NCBI RefSeq assembly: GCF_020169515.1 | Contig: NZ_JAHMHW010000002.1 | Span: 372,001-436,000, forward strand | Direction: 5' to 3' | Length of the DNA: 64,000 nt | Source of the DNA: Paenibacillus vietnamensis | Lineage (GTDB): Bacteria > Bacillota > Bacilli > Paenibacillales > Paenibacillaceae | Part shown: in pieces, positions 17,094 through 26,297 of the stretch | Position numbering within the stretch: the stretch's first letter is position 1 | Layout of the letters: every line of letters starts with the position of its first letter | Notes under the pieces: generated by a model | Told to the model about the DNA's origin: nothing | Seen by the model: the letters and a program-made list of their open reading frames with translations, nothing else | Database searches by the model: none | Program-made: the position numbers and the translations under genes

Positions 17094-17957
17094 TCACCCG
17101 TCCTCATCGGTCCTGCGCGAACGCCTGTAATCCGTTGGAGACTTCCCGCTCCATTTGTGAAACTGCTTCGTGAAGAACAGCGGGTCGTTATATCCGACGG
17201 AGGCTGCGACCTGCGCGACGGTGAGTTCGCCCTCCAGCAGCTCCTCCGCCTTTTTCATTCTCACCTTGAGCAAATACTGCATCGGCGACAAGCCTGTCGC
17301 CTCCTTGAACAGCCGCGTCAAATGGGAGCGGTGGTAGCCGAGCGTTGCGGCAATCCCTTCGATCGATAGCTGCTGCCCGTATTGAAGCGACAGAAGCCGG
17401 ATCGCCTGATCGATTTGGCGGTAGGAGCGCGTACGCGGGCCGCCTGCCTCTGTCTCCACCCCTTGGCGCCCACTCCCGAGCTCGTGCAAAATCATCCGGA
17501 GCCAGCCCGACGCTTCCATATTTCCCAGTGCGGGATTATCCTTTCTCTCCATACCTTTGCGAAGGCTACGGAACATCCTTTTCATCGCCGGCAACCGGCA
17601 AGCCCGAAATACTCCCGTGTCCGGCTTGATGCCGATCGAGGAGAGCGAGTCCTCCACAATATCCCCGGAGAACGCCACCCACATATACTTCCACGGACGA
17701 ATCATGTCGGCCTGATACCTGACCAGCAGATCCGGAAAGATGACGAATGCATCGCCGGCCCTTAATTCATGCGACTCGCCAAGCGTTTCGAACACGCCCT
17801 CCCCGTCCAGCACGACATGGATCAAATAATAATCGTGTACGGCGGGACCGATAAAATGCCCGGCGACGGGCTGGCCCAGCCCGCTGAACAGCACCGACAT
17901 TTCCCCCTTTAACGGGGCTGCATTGATGCTTAATGAGAAATAATGATGGGTATCCAT
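17094..17957 (-). CDS. AraC family transcriptional regulator (probable regulator of melA)
   Basis: 287 residues. The N-terminal sensor half is cupin-like (HDYYLIHVVLDGEGVFET, LRAGDAFVIFPDLLVRYQ). The C-terminal double helix-turn-helix is clear (YGQQLSIEGIAATLGYHRSHLTRLFKEATG, then VGYNDPLFFTKQFHKWSGKSPTDYRR). It is divergent from the GH4 alpha-galactosidase gene with about 150 bases between, as MsmR/MelR-type activators are to raffinose or melibiose genes. Ligand inferred from that neighbour only. GGAG lies ahead of the ATG. Confidence 0.85.
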   Translation of the reverse strand: MDTHHYFSLSINAAPLKGEMSVLFSGLGQPVAGHFIGPAVHDYYLIHVVLDGEGVFETLGESHELRAGDAFVIFPDLLVRYQADMIRPWKYMWVAFSGDIVEDSLSSIGIKPDTGVFRACRLPAMKRMFRSLRKGMERKDNPALGNMEASGWLRMILHELGSGRQGVETEAGGPRTRSYRQIDQAIRLLSLQYGQQLSIEGIAATLGYHRSHLTRLFKEATGLSPMQYLLKVRMKKAEELLEGELTVAQVAASVGYNDPLFFTKQFHKWSGKSPTDYRRSRRTDEDG

Positions 17958-18104
17958 GCTTCGGCTCCTTCTCGTCCGTTTCTCCCATCATACTAAATGC
18001 TGCAACAAAACTCCATACAATGCTTCGTTCCTTCCATATTCATTCGGCGGCTCCGACCTTATACTGAAGATGTCAGCAACCAACGAAATGGGAGGCCAAC
18101 ATTC

Positions 18105-19403
18105 ATGTCCAAAATTACGTTTATCGGAGCAGGCAGTACAGTATTCGCGAAAAATATTCTCGGCGATGTCATGCAGACCCCGGCTCTGCAAGGCTTTGAA
18201 ATCGCATTATTCGATATCGACGCCGAGCGTCTGGGCGACTCCGAGCAAATGCTGCTCAACCTGAAGCAGACGAGCGGCAGCACCTGCGTCATCAAAGCTT
18301 ATACCGACCGCAAGGAAGCGCTGCGCGGCGCCAAATACATCGTGAACGCGATCCAGGTCGGCGGATACGACCCTTGCACCATTACCGATTTCGAAATTCC
18401 GAAAAAATACGGCTTGCGCCAAACGATCGCCGATACGGTCGGCATCGGCGGCCTTTTCCGCAATCTGCGCACCATTCCGGTCATGCTCGACTTTGCCCGC
18501 GATATTAACGAGGTATGTCCGGATGCGCTGTTCCTGAACTACACGAACCCGATGGCCGTGCTTACGAATGTGATGAACACGTACGGCGGCGTCAAAACGG
18601 TCGGGCTGTGCCACAGCGTGCAGGTTTGCGTACCGCATCTCTTCGAGCATCTGGGCATGGACCAAACGGGCGTCAAATACAAAATTGCCGGCATCAACCA
18701 TATGGCATGGCTGCTCGAAGCAAGCAAGGACGGCGTGGACCTGTATCCCGAAATCAAGCGCCGCGCCGCCGAGAAGCAGAAGGAAAAGCATCATGACATG
18801 GTCCGTTACGAGCTGATGCTCAAATTCGGTTATTACATTACAGAATCCTCCGAGCATAACGCCGAGTACCACCCCTACTTCATCAAGCGCAATTATCCGG
18901 AGCTGATCGAGCGCTTTAACATTCCGCTCGACGAATATCCGCGCCGCTGCGTCAACCAGATCGAGGGCTGGAAGTCGATGCGCGACTCGCTTGTAAGCGA
19001 CCGCAATCTCGAGCACTGCCGGAGCCATGAATACGCGTCGTACATTTTCGAAGCGATTGAAACGAACAACCCGTTCAAAATCGGCGGCAACGTCATGAAC
19101 ACGGGACTGATTACGAATTTGCCGAAGGAAGCCTGCGTCGAGGTGCCTTGCCTTGTCGATGCGAACGGCGTAACTCCGACGTACGTAGGCGATCTGCCTC
19201 CGCAGCTTGCCGCGCTCAACCGCACGAACATCAATACGCAGCTGCTGACGATCGAAGCGGCCGTCACGCGGAAGCGCGAGCATATTTACCACGCGGCGAT
19301 GCTAGATCCGCATACGTCCGCAGAGCTCTCGATGGACGACATCGTCGCCCTATGCGACGATTTGATCGAAGCGCACGGCAGCTGGCTTCCGGGCTACAAA
19401 TAA
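18105..19403 (+). CDS. melA: Alpha-galactosidase, glycoside hydrolase family 4
   Basis: 432 residues from the ATG that follows GGGAGG. Family 4 enzymes use NAD and Mn to oxidise and re-reduce the sugar during cleavage. The nucleotide fold is at the N-terminus (ITFIGAGSTVFAKN). The metal and substrate ligands are visible as Asn148 in YTNP and as Cys169-His170-Ser171 in GLCHSV, with His199 in INHMAW. The CHS form of the Cys-His motif is the one seen in alpha-galactosidases rather than alpha-glucosidases. No signal peptide, so it acts on imported melibiose- or raffinose-type sugars. Divergent from an AraC regulator; no transporter gene beside it. Confidence 0.9.
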   Translation: MSKITFIGAGSTVFAKNILGDVMQTPALQGFEIALFDIDAERLGDSEQMLLNLKQTSGSTCVIKAYTDRKEALRGAKYIVNAIQVGGYDPCTITDFEIPKKYGLRQTIADTVGIGGLFRNLRTIPVMLDFARDINEVCPDALFLNYTNPMAVLTNVMNTYGGVKTVGLCHSVQVCVPHLFEHLGMDQTGVKYKIAGINHMAWLLEASKDGVDLYPEIKRRAAEKQKEKHHDMVRYELMLKFGYYITESSEHNAEYHPYFIKRNYPELIERFNIPLDEYPRRCVNQIEGWKSMRDSLVSDRNLEHCRSHEYASYIFEAIETNNPFKIGGNVMNTGLITNLPKEACVEVPCLVDANGVTPTYVGDLPPQLAALNRTNINTQLLTIEAAVTRKREHIYHAAMLDPHTSAELSMDDIVALCDDLIEAHGSWLPGYK

Positions 19404-19415
19404 GCTTGAAACCGC

Positions 19416-19467
19416 AAACGGCCGACCGGGGCATGCATCAAGGCATGCTACCGGCGGCCGTTTTTTT
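19416..19467 (+). terminator. Terminator after melA
   Basis: AAACGGCCG and CGGCCGTTT arms, inner GCATGC pairing, then a run of seven T. Strong intrinsic terminator. Confidence 0.92.
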
Positions 19468-19533
19468 GCGCGTAAAAATGCTCACATCCTTGTAGGCAAA
19501 CACATATGCTACCCTCATAAGAGTCCAAACTGC

Positions 19534-20214
19534 ATGAGAAAGCGGGGCAGCACCTTCATGGCTTCCTATGTCGACTACTCGTCCCCCGGGGCGCAGTTCG
19601 CTTACGATTTGAACGATAGTCCTCTTTTCAGAAAAGACAGCAATAATTACGTCAACGTTTTATCCTCCAAGCAGCTTAATACGCTGGCCGGCACCTCGCT
19701 GCTGGATATCTTCCTTAGCAAAGGGAACGTAGTCGAACCGCACTACCATCCGAATGCAGACGAGCTTGTCTATTGCATCTCGGGCATTGCGGACATTGCA
19801 TTGTTAAATCTGAACACGAACCGGTACCAGTATTACCGCATTCAGCCCGGCCAGGTTGTAAACCTGCCTCAAGGCTGGTGGCATTACGAGATCGCCGTCA
19901 CGGATCAAACGCATCTGCTCGCCATTTTCAACGCCCCAATTCCCGAGGTGGTTTTCGGCTCGGATCTGCTGCGGTTAACGCCGCCGGGCGTCTTTGCCTA
20001 TACCTATTGCCTCGATGAGACGACCCTGCAAGCCGCTCTCTCCCCCATCAGGGATACCGTGTTTTTGGGACCTCCCGCCGGCTGCAGCTACAATCCAATG
20101 AAAGGACAAACGGCGGGCGCACAGCAGCCTGCTCAGCCGTCCGCCGCAGGTTATGAGCCACGGACCAATCGGATCCGTTCGAAAGGCGATACGGGATCCG
20201 GTCAAAAGCTGTAA
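19534..20214 (+). CDS. Cupin domain protein
   Basis: 226 residues, or 218 if the second ATG (MASYVDYSS) is used. A single cupin barrel is visible: HYHPNADELVYCISGIADI holds the first metal-binding motif (His, His, Glu) and LPQGWWHYE the second (His). The arrangement resembles one half of oxalate decarboxylase or a spore-coat-type cupin. The last 50 residues are polar, with Gln, Ala and Pro, and do not belong to the barrel. The reaction is unknown. The gene stands alone between two terminators. Confidence 0.7.
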   Translation: MRKRGSTFMASYVDYSSPGAQFAYDLNDSPLFRKDSNNYVNVLSSKQLNTLAGTSLLDIFLSKGNVVEPHYHPNADELVYCISGIADIALLNLNTNRYQYYRIQPGQVVNLPQGWWHYEIAVTDQTHLLAIFNAPIPEVVFGSDLLRLTPPGVFAYTYCLDETTLQAALSPIRDTVFLGPPAGCSYNPMKGQTAGAQQPAQPSAAGYEPRTNRIRSKGDTGSGQKL

Positions 20215-20240
20215 ATAGCCTAAGGATCGAGTCAGCGCAA

Positions 20241-20275
20241 AGAAGAAGCCGTCCCCGGTTGGGACGGCTTCTTCT
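20241..20275. terminator. Bidirectional terminator
   Basis: AGAAGAAGCCGTCCC pairs perfectly with GGGACGGCTTCTTCT around a five-base loop. It lies between two convergent genes, the cupin and the arabinofuranosidase unit, and can serve both. Confidence 0.85.
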
Positions 20276-20291
20276 TATTGCTTATATCCGG

Positions 20292-20567
20292 CTATGCGTA
20301 TTTTCCCCAGCGGCTGTCGCCCGGCAGCGGGCAAACCCGGTCTTTAAACTTTGCCGCGATCCGGACGAAGCAGCCGCAGACGGCGCAGGTCGTCCCCTGC
20401 TGAAGTTTCGGGCACGCCCGGCAATGCTCCAGACGCTGCTCATAAACATCGTCGGGCACACTGGTGCCGGTCCGGAACATCTCAATAGCCAAAATCCGGT
20501 CGATCTGCTCCTCCGTCACCCTGTACTCGTCGCTGCAGCCCTTGCAGCTGCCGTTTTTGCCGTGCAT
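20292..20567 (-). CDS. DUF6171-type Cys-rich small protein
   Basis: 91 residues with paired cysteines, CKGC near residue 8 and then CRACPKL, TTCAVCGCFV and VCPLP in the second half, enough for two zinc- or cluster-binding knuckles. Matches the DUF6171 pattern; function unknown. It starts ten bases after the arabinofuranosidase gene and is probably co-transcribed, though the same small protein occurs in unrelated contexts. Confidence 0.6.
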   Translation of the reverse strand: MHGKNGSCKGCSDEYRVTEEQIDRILAIEMFRTGTSVPDDVYEQRLEHCRACPKLQQGTTCAVCGCFVRIAAKFKDRVCPLPGDSRWGKYA

Positions 20568-20577
20568 CGCCGCCGCC

Positions 20578-22068
20578 TTATTCCGAGATCAGCTCGAGCA
20601 CGGTTACCGACATCGGCGACAGCTTCGCTTTGATCGAATGGCCTTCGACCGAGAACTCGCTGTAGCCGGTCGGAACGACCGCATTCGGCTGCTCGAACGT
20701 GTTATGGGCGTCCTTGACTGAAGCGGTCAGCTCCGTGCCCGATACTTTTAATCCTTGTCCCGCCAGGCCGCGCAGATCGATTACCACGTCCGCACCGGAC
20801 TGGTTGTCCAGATTGCACAGGCTGATATGAATGCGCCCGCCCGCATCCTTCGAAGCGGATACCGATACCTGAGCAATTTCCTGATCTCCTCGCGCATATT
20901 TCCGGCTCTCGATTGTCGTCGTCAGCAGCGTCGCATCCTGATGCACCTTATACATGTCGAACACATGATAGGTCGGCGTCAGCACCATTTTTTCTCCCTC
21001 GGTCAAAATAACCGATTGAAGCACGTTGATAACCTGCGCAATGTTCGCCATTTGCACCCGGTCACAGTGATCTTGGAAAATGTTCAGCGTCAAACCTGCA
21101 ACCAGCGCGTCCCGGATCGTGTTTTGCTGATACAGGAAGCCCGGATTCGTGCCCGGCTCGACGTCGAACCACGTGCCCCACTCGTCGACGATAAGGCCTA
21201 CGCGTTTGTCCGGATCATATTTGTCCATGATCGTCGAATGGCGCGTGACCAGCTCGTCCATCCAAAGCGCTTTCTTCATCGTCGTGTACCATTCGTCCTC
21301 GGAGAAGCCGGTAGCCGCGCCCTTCTTCTTCCACTCGCCCGGAACCGTGTAGTAGTGAAGCGAGATTGAATCCATCATCCAGTGCGCTTCGCGCATAACG
21401 ACGTCCATCCAGCGGTAATCGTCCACGTTCGGGCCGCAGGCGATTTTGTGGATCTTATGCTCGCCGTAGCTGCGGACATATGTCTGGTATCTTCTATATT
21501 CATCCGCGTAATATTCCGGACGCATATTGCCGCCGCAGCCCCAGTTCTCGTTGCCGACGCCAAAATATTTTACGTTCCACGGCTTCTCCCTGCCGTTCTG
21601 CTTGCGGAGCTCCGCCATCGGCGATACGCCGTCAAAGTTCATGTACTCGACCCACTCGGACATTTCCTGCACGGTGCCGCTGCCGACGTTGCCCGAAATA
21701 TAAGGCTCGCACTCCAGCATTTCACACAGCATTAGAAACTCGTGCGTGCCGAAATGATTGTTCTCGACGACGCCGCCCCAATGCGTGTTGATCATCTGCT
21801 TGCGGGATTCGCGCGGACCGATGCCGTCCTTCCAATGGTATTCGTCCGCGAAGCAGCCGCCCGGCCAGCGGAGAACGGGAATTTTGAGCTGCTTCAAAGC
21901 GGCCACGACGTCGTTGCGGATTCCGTTCGTATTCGGGATCGGAGAATCCTCGCCGACCCAGATTCCTTCATAGATGCACCGGCCCAAATGCTCGGAGAAA
22001 TGCCCGTAAATATTGCGATTAATTTTGCCCGCCGCCAAATCTGCTTGAATCGTGATGCGGTTTGCCAT
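20578..22068 (-). CDS. abfA: Alpha-N-arabinofuranosidase, glycoside hydrolase family 51
   Basis: 496 residues, normal for intracellular GH51 enzymes such as AbfA of Geobacillus and Bacillus. The catalytic acid/base is Glu174 in GVGNENWG and the nucleophile is Glu296 in VDEWGTW. The TIM barrel is followed by a C-terminal beta-sandwich. No signal peptide, so it removes arabinofuranose from imported arabino- or arabinoxylo-oligosaccharides. It precedes the small Cys-rich gene. A weak cre-like sequence (TGAAGCCGCTGCCA on the minus strand, one mismatch) lies about 90 bases upstream. Confidence 0.93.
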   Translation of the reverse strand: MANRITIQADLAAGKINRNIYGHFSEHLGRCIYEGIWVGEDSPIPNTNGIRNDVVAALKQLKIPVLRWPGGCFADEYHWKDGIGPRESRKQMINTHWGGVVENNHFGTHEFLMLCEMLECEPYISGNVGSGTVQEMSEWVEYMNFDGVSPMAELRKQNGREKPWNVKYFGVGNENWGCGGNMRPEYYADEYRRYQTYVRSYGEHKIHKIACGPNVDDYRWMDVVMREAHWMMDSISLHYYTVPGEWKKKGAATGFSEDEWYTTMKKALWMDELVTRHSTIMDKYDPDKRVGLIVDEWGTWFDVEPGTNPGFLYQQNTIRDALVAGLTLNIFQDHCDRVQMANIAQVINVLQSVILTEGEKMVLTPTYHVFDMYKVHQDATLLTTTIESRKYARGDQEIAQVSVSASKDAGGRIHISLCNLDNQSGADVVIDLRGLAGQGLKVSGTELTASVKDAHNTFEQPNAVVPTGYSEFSVEGHSIKAKLSPMSVTVLELISE

Positions 22069-22198
22069 TTCAGTATCGACCTCGCTTTTAAATGTAGTTA
22101 AATTAATAAAACTATTTATTCTTAAATATAAGTATTAATCCTAACCAAATCATAATGGCAGCGGCTTCATTTTGCAATCGTTATTTCATAAAAAGAAA

Positions 22199-22227
22199 GA
22201 CGGAATCCCGTAAGCGGGAATTCCGTC
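22199..22227 (-). terminator. Terminator of the esterase gene
   Basis: GACGGAATCCCG pairs with CGGGAATTCCGTC with a short loop, followed on the minus strand by TTTCTTTTT. It lies 20 bases after the esterase stop. Confidence 0.88.
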
Positions 22228-22246
22228 ATTGCTATAAGCGCAAATA

Positions 22247-23029
22247 TCAATTGCCGAGCGGCAGCAGCCGCAAAAAATGCTGAATATGCGTGTCCCAATA
22301 GCCCCATTCATGCTCGCCGGCCCCTTCCTCGTAGGTCAACGGAAGGCCGGCCTTCAGGCAGGCGTCGCGGAAGGCGAGGTTATCCCGGTAAAGAAAATCC
22401 TCCGTCCCGCAGCATTGATAAAGCTCCGGCTTCGGCGAACCGGAGCGCGCCAGCTTCGCGGCCAAATGCAGCAAATCGTCGTCGCTGCCTTTCAGCTCCT
22501 TATCTCCGTAGATCAGCTTAAAATGCGCGGACATATGCGGGAAAGCCGGATCCTTTACGTGGCTGGCCATGTCCAGCGCGCCTGACAAGCTCCCTGCGGC
22601 CGCGAAGCGGTCCGGATGCCGCAGCGCCCATTTGAACGCGCCGTAGCCGCCCATCGACAGGCCCGCGACGAAGTTATCCTCGCGCGCATCCGACAGCGGA
22701 AAGAAAGAACGCGCTACGGCGGGCAGCTCCTCCGTCAGGAACGTCCAGTATTTATTCCCGTATTCCATGTCCGAATAAAAGCTCAAATGGACGTTCGGCA
22801 TAACGACTGCGAGTCCCAGCTCCGCAACGTACCTCTCGATCGACGTTCTTCTCGACCAGATCGAGTCGTCGTCGGAAAATCCGTGAAGCAAAAACAGGAC
22901 AGGATGAAGCCCCCGGCTGCTGCGGTTGTTCATGCCGATTTGGGCATGCGTCTGCTGCGGCAAAATAACGGTCATCGAGGTGCTTAAACCTAACGTTTCC
23001 GAAAAAAAGCGACAACTTATGAGAGCCAA
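22247..23029 (-). CDS. Esterase family alpha/beta hydrolase (EstA/esterase D-like)
   Basis: A 260-residue alpha/beta hydrolase. Nucleophile Ser125 sits in GLSMGG, with Asp211 (TEDF) and His240 (GEHEW) in the expected order. The opening, SETLGLSTSMTVILPQ, is typical of the tributyrin/carbohydrate esterases of Firmicutes related to feruloyl and acetyl esterases. No signal peptide. Together with the arabinofuranosidase it could de-esterify imported xylan fragments; that is inference. The start is TTG behind GGGAGGA. Confidence 0.82.
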   Translation of the reverse strand: MALISCRFFSETLGLSTSMTVILPQQTHAQIGMNNRSSRGLHPVLFLLHGFSDDDSIWSRRTSIERYVAELGLAVVMPNVHLSFYSDMEYGNKYWTFLTEELPAVARSFFPLSDAREDNFVAGLSMGGYGAFKWALRHPDRFAAAGSLSGALDMASHVKDPAFPHMSAHFKLIYGDKELKGSDDDLLHLAAKLARSGSPKPELYQCCGTEDFLYRDNLAFRDACLKAGLPLTYEEGAGEHEWGYWDTHIQHFLRLLPLGN

Positions 23030-23096
23030 GCTTCATTCCTCCCGATGAATAAGAGATTCATAGTATCGTGTTATTCTAGTAAAATGTAGCATCATA

Positions 23097-23110
23097 TTGA
23101 AGCGCTTGCA
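23097..23110 (-). promoter_or_regulatory. cre-like site upstream of the esterase gene
   Basis: On the minus strand TGCAAGCGCTTCAA matches 12 of 14 positions of the CcpA consensus, with the exact AAGCGCTT core. It lies 70-80 bases before the esterase start. Carbon catabolite control is inferred. Confidence 0.4.
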
Positions 23111-23257
23111 ATGCCAGGCCCACAAACGAAGCAATGCCGGCCCGCCGAGGACGAAGGTTAGTTAGTGAACTTTTTTTCAGTCCTTATCTGATTCCTGAAC
23201 GGAAGGTATAATAATAGACGTCTGAAATCTATTTCCATTGCGGAGGAATGATTAACG

Positions 23258-24238
23258 ATGAGAATCATGCCACTTGAGAAACGGGGCATATCCGGCAGCC
23301 GCCTGGCACTTGGCTGCATGGGGATCGGCGGAAGCTGGGACCGTTCGGAGCCGTATACGGCGGAGCATATCCGCCAGGCGGAGGCCGCCGTTGAGGCCGC
23401 GTTGTCGGCCGGAATTACCTTTTTCGATCACGCCGACATTTATACGAGAGGCAAAGCCGAATCCGTATTCGGTGAAATATTGAGAAGACAACCGAACCTG
23501 CGCGGTCAAATCGTCATTCAGTCCAAGGTCGGCATCCAGCTGGCCGAGGGAGATTTACCGGCCCGCTTCAACTTTTCGAAGGAGCATATTTTACCGTCGG
23601 TAGACGGCATATTGGAGCGGCTCGGTACGGATTATTTGGACATCCTGCTGCTTCATCGTCCCGATCCGCTGATGGAGCCGGACGAAATCGCCGAAGCGTT
23701 CACCAGGCTGAAGCAGTCGGGCAAAGTGCGGAACTTCGGCGTTTCGAACATGAACCCGGGTCAAATTCGATTCCTGCAGCGTTCGCTGCCGGATCCGCTT
23801 GTCGTGAACCAGCTGGAAATGAGCCTGCTGCGGCATGACTGGATCGATCACGGCATTCATGTCAACCAGAAGGCGGGCCTGAAAAACAACTTCCCGGACG
23901 GGCTCATGGAATTGATGCAGTCGGAGGATATTCAAATTCAGGCTTGGGGACCGCTCGCGCAAGGCAGATTTTCCGGCAGAGTATACGAGAACGCGTCGGA
24001 AGCGGAGCTGAAGACAGCCGCTCTTGTGGGGCAGCTGGCGGAACAGAACGATACGACGCCCGAGGCGATCGTGCTCGGCTGGCTGATGAAGCATCCCGCC
24101 AAAATCCAGCCGGTCATCGGTACGATTAATCCTGACAGAATCGCCGCCTGCAGAGATGCCGTCCGGCAGTCGGAGCTTATGACACGGGAGCAGTGGTATA
24201 CGCTTCTCGTCAGCGCAAGGGGCATTCATATGCCTTAA
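23258..24238 (+). CDS. Aldo/keto reductase (YdhF-like)
   Basis: 326 residues of the NADPH-dependent aldo/keto reductase barrel. FFDHADIYTRGKAESVFGEIL carries the catalytic Asp and Tyr, QSKVGIQ the Lys and LLLHRPD the His. NFGVSNMNP and the later GPLAQGRF and GTINPDRI segments fit the YdhF branch. Reduces a carbonyl compound or sugar in the cytosol; the substrate is unknown. GGAGG lies 11 bases before the ATG. Monocistronic, divergent from the esterase. Confidence 0.88.
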   Translation: MRIMPLEKRGISGSRLALGCMGIGGSWDRSEPYTAEHIRQAEAAVEAALSAGITFFDHADIYTRGKAESVFGEILRRQPNLRGQIVIQSKVGIQLAEGDLPARFNFSKEHILPSVDGILERLGTDYLDILLLHRPDPLMEPDEIAEAFTRLKQSGKVRNFGVSNMNPGQIRFLQRSLPDPLVVNQLEMSLLRHDWIDHGIHVNQKAGLKNNFPDGLMELMQSEDIQIQAWGPLAQGRFSGRVYENASEAELKTAALVGQLAEQNDTTPEAIVLGWLMKHPAKIQPVIGTINPDRIAACRDAVRQSELMTREQWYTLLVSARGIHMP

Positions 24239-24402
24239 GGCTTGGCAAGCCCGTTTTGATTAATATTTTTTCATGAATTTCTCATAATCGCTCAGAATCC
24301 CCATCTCTTCACGCGTCTCGCTCTCATGTGCGGAAAACGGCATGTTTCATATGTGGTATGATCGTACACATAAAACGAAACGCGGAGGGACAACCTGACA
24401 GC

Positions 24403-24888
24403 ATGAGAACATCTACTCTATTGAAATCGATTGCAAAAGCGAGCCTTTGCAGCGCGATTATACTATCGTCCGTTACATTCGGAACCTTTGCGCAAAAAGC
24501 GCAAGCAGCGACACCACAGACCATCAAGCTTATTTCCGTAGGCAAGAAGTATCTCGGAACACCATATAAGTACGGCGCACCGGCAGGCGCTACATACGCA
24601 TTCGACTGCTCTTCCTTCACTCAATTTTTGTTTAGAGGCTTTGACGTCACCCTCCCTCGCACGACTACGGCGCAAGCCTTGAAGGGCAAGAAGGTGAGCA
24701 AGGGTTATCTGAGCATGGGCGATCTTGTCTTCTTCAATACGAACGGCAAATCGATCAGCCACGTTGCTATCTATGCGGGCAACAACAAAATGATTCACAG
24801 CTCCAGCAGTAAAGGCGTTACGGTCTCCGACATGAATTTAAGCTATTGGAAAACCAAATATGTAACGGCTAGACGCGTCATCAATTAA
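24403..24888 (+). CDS. Secreted NlpC/P60 peptidoglycan endopeptidase
   Basis: 161 residues from the ATG after GGAGGGA. A signal peptide ends at about AQA (residues 33-35), leaving only an NlpC/P60 domain. The catalytic triad is visible as Cys69 (FDCSSF), His120 (SHVAIY) and His132 (MIHSS). The SM-GDLVFF segment is also standard. It should cut stem peptides between D-Glu and the diamino acid in the cell wall. No separate wall-binding repeats, so it is a small, freely secreted hydrolase. Confidence 0.9.
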   Translation: MRTSTLLKSIAKASLCSAIILSSVTFGTFAQKAQAATPQTIKLISVGKKYLGTPYKYGAPAGATYAFDCSSFTQFLFRGFDVTLPRTTTAQALKGKKVSKGYLSMGDLVFFNTNGKSISHVAIYAGNNKMIHSSSSKGVTVSDMNLSYWKTKYVTARRVIN

Positions 24889-24893
24889 CTTGC

Positions 24894-24939
24894 AAGGGCC
24901 GATTCCAAGTCATGAAGAGAGACTTTGGGACCGGCCCTT
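24894..24939 (+). terminator. Hairpin after the NlpC/P60 gene
   Basis: AAGGGCCG and CGGCCCTT arms with inner TCCAAGTC/GACTTTGGGA pairing. The T-tail is weak. It lies between convergent genes and may serve both. Confidence 0.65.
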
Positions 24940-24960
24940 CTGTATGCTTACCGGCCCCGG

Positions 24961-25827
24961 TTATGGCCGATCGGCCACATGCTGGCGGCGGTATTTGAGC
25001 GGCGTCGTCCCTACAACCTTTTTGAACAGTGAGATAAAATAGGAAACGTTCGGGTAGCCGACTTGAATGCCGACCTGCTCGACCGACAGCGATGTCGATT
25101 GCAGAAGGCGGCAGGCCTGCTTGACTCGTCTGGCCGTCAAGTAGTCGGTAATGTGGCTGCCCGTCTCCTCGTGAAACACCCGAGATACGTAATATTTGGA
25201 CAAGTGGAGACGTTCCGCAAGCTGCTCCAGACCGAGCTCCTCCCGGTAATTGGTTTCAATCAGCTGCATGATTTGCTCCGAATAACGAAGCGGTCTGCCC
25301 TCGTCAGCCGTTCCCGCTCCTCCGGTGGCGGCTACCAAGCCCAGCAGTTGAAGCAGCAGCATCGTAACTTCCTCCGCCTCCTGCCCCCGGCCGCTTCGGC
25401 TCATCTGTTCATAACCCTCGAAAACCGCCTCCGCCCGGCTGAATTCCGAACGCAGATCAAATGCCGGGCCGGTCGTTCTCCCCTGCCAAAGCCTCATAAA
25501 CAGTTGATGCCTAAGCGCGAAAGGCTGCAGGCTTCCCGCCACGTCCGATGGCTCGAAAAAAGCGATCGACCGCCTGTAAGGCTTGTCCCCGCTCACGTTC
25601 ATAAATATTTTGTGCAGCTGGAAAGGCTGAAACAGAAACAGCATGCCGGGACGCGCCTCATAGGTATGCTGATTGACAATGACGGTGCCTTCCCCTTCAT
25701 GCACGAACAGCAGCTCCATACATTGATGCCAATGATAAAAACCCGGATACGGAGTGTCCGACTTGAAGCCGTGCGTCCATATGAAGGTGTCGCCGTTAAA
25801 GGCTACGGGATCAAACAGAAAATTCAT
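24961..25827 (-). CDS. AraC family transcriptional regulator
   Basis: 288 residues from the ATG preceded by GGAGG. The frame stays open upstream into an IS remnant, but that extension has no ribosome site and no family match. The N-terminal cupin half reads GFYHWHQCMELLFVHEGEGTV and ARPGMLFLFQPFQLHKI. The C-terminal double helix-turn-helix is complete (YREELGLEQLAERLHLSKYYVSRVFHEETG, then VGYPNVSYFISLFKKVVGTTPLKYRR). No sugar gene adjoins it, so its target is unknown. A miniature IS lies 63 bases upstream of the start and may have replaced the original promoter. Confidence 0.85.
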   Translation of the reverse strand: MNFLFDPVAFNGDTFIWTHGFKSDTPYPGFYHWHQCMELLFVHEGEGTVIVNQHTYEARPGMLFLFQPFQLHKIFMNVSGDKPYRRSIAFFEPSDVAGSLQPFALRHQLFMRLWQGRTTGPAFDLRSEFSRAEAVFEGYEQMSRSGRGQEAEEVTMLLLQLLGLVAATGGAGTADEGRPLRYSEQIMQLIETNYREELGLEQLAERLHLSKYYVSRVFHEETGSHITDYLTARRVKQACRLLQSTSLSVEQVGIQVGYPNVSYFISLFKKVVGTTPLKYRRQHVADRP

Positions 25828-25890
25828 GACGCCTCCAAAAGAGTAACAGAAAGTAGTTGCGAATGATCGGCAGGCAGAACTGCCGTCTAT

Positions 25891-26297
25891 CAACATCAGC
25901 CGAGAGGACTCCCACTTCTGCGAGTGTTGAGTGAATCGGCTCTTCCTGAATCTGACCCAAAAAGTGTTGGATTTGAATGTAATATTTTGATATAACAAAA
26001 AGGGAACATACGTTCTTTGATGACTGAACATATGAGGTTGTAGCAGGTACAACTTGGCTCTGCTACGTAAAATGTCCAAGCCACCATATAAGCCTTTAGA
26101 TTCTTAGGAATCTTTCAAGTTGCTCAAAACGTATTCCCAAAGGTATTTCCAATGGGATGGAGGGGCTGGCGGCAACCAATCCGTCGACGTGTCAGCTCCA
26201 CTGGTGTTAAGACGTTTGATTCGATTAAACGGATACATCAGAAACCCCCACTTCAATCGAAGCTATAGCATAGATAAGTGGTGGGAGTATTCATTCA
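25891..26297 (+). mobile_element. Miniature, internally deleted copy of the tnpB-type IS
   Basis: About 407 bases that match both ends of the element at 4.5-5.9 kb but lack almost all of tnpB. Left end: TATCAAC...CGAGAGGACTCCCACTTCTGC. Middle: the tnpB promoter region (GGAACATACGTTC), then the last stretch of tnpB (GGTATTTCCAATGGGATGG, ACGTGTCAGCTCC, CTGGTGTTAAG). Right end: CCCCCACTTC to GGGAGTATTCATTCA. The right end lies inside the ligase reading frame and supplies its stop codon. A non-autonomous derivative that would need TnpA in trans. Confidence 0.75.
26150..26297 (+). ncRNA. Predicted omega-RNA-like scaffold in the miniature IS
   Basis: The right end keeps the pairing CCCCCACTT...AAGTGGTGGG and the inner stem-loop (CGAAGCTATAGC), ending TTCATTCA. 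The base changes relative to the larger copy mostly leave the pairing intact. The following bases, GTATGCCAAGTTATCGGGCA, would be the guide. The 5' limit and expression are guesses. Confidence 0.4.

Noticed and set aside
18207..19292. 361-residue open frame on the - strand opposite melA
   Set aside because: It is the shadow of a GH4 gene whose catalytic residues are visible.
25828..26079. 84-residue N-terminal extension of the AraC gene
   Set aside because: The extension lies within the miniature IS and its flank; the ATG at 25827 has GGAGG and begins a normal AraC protein.
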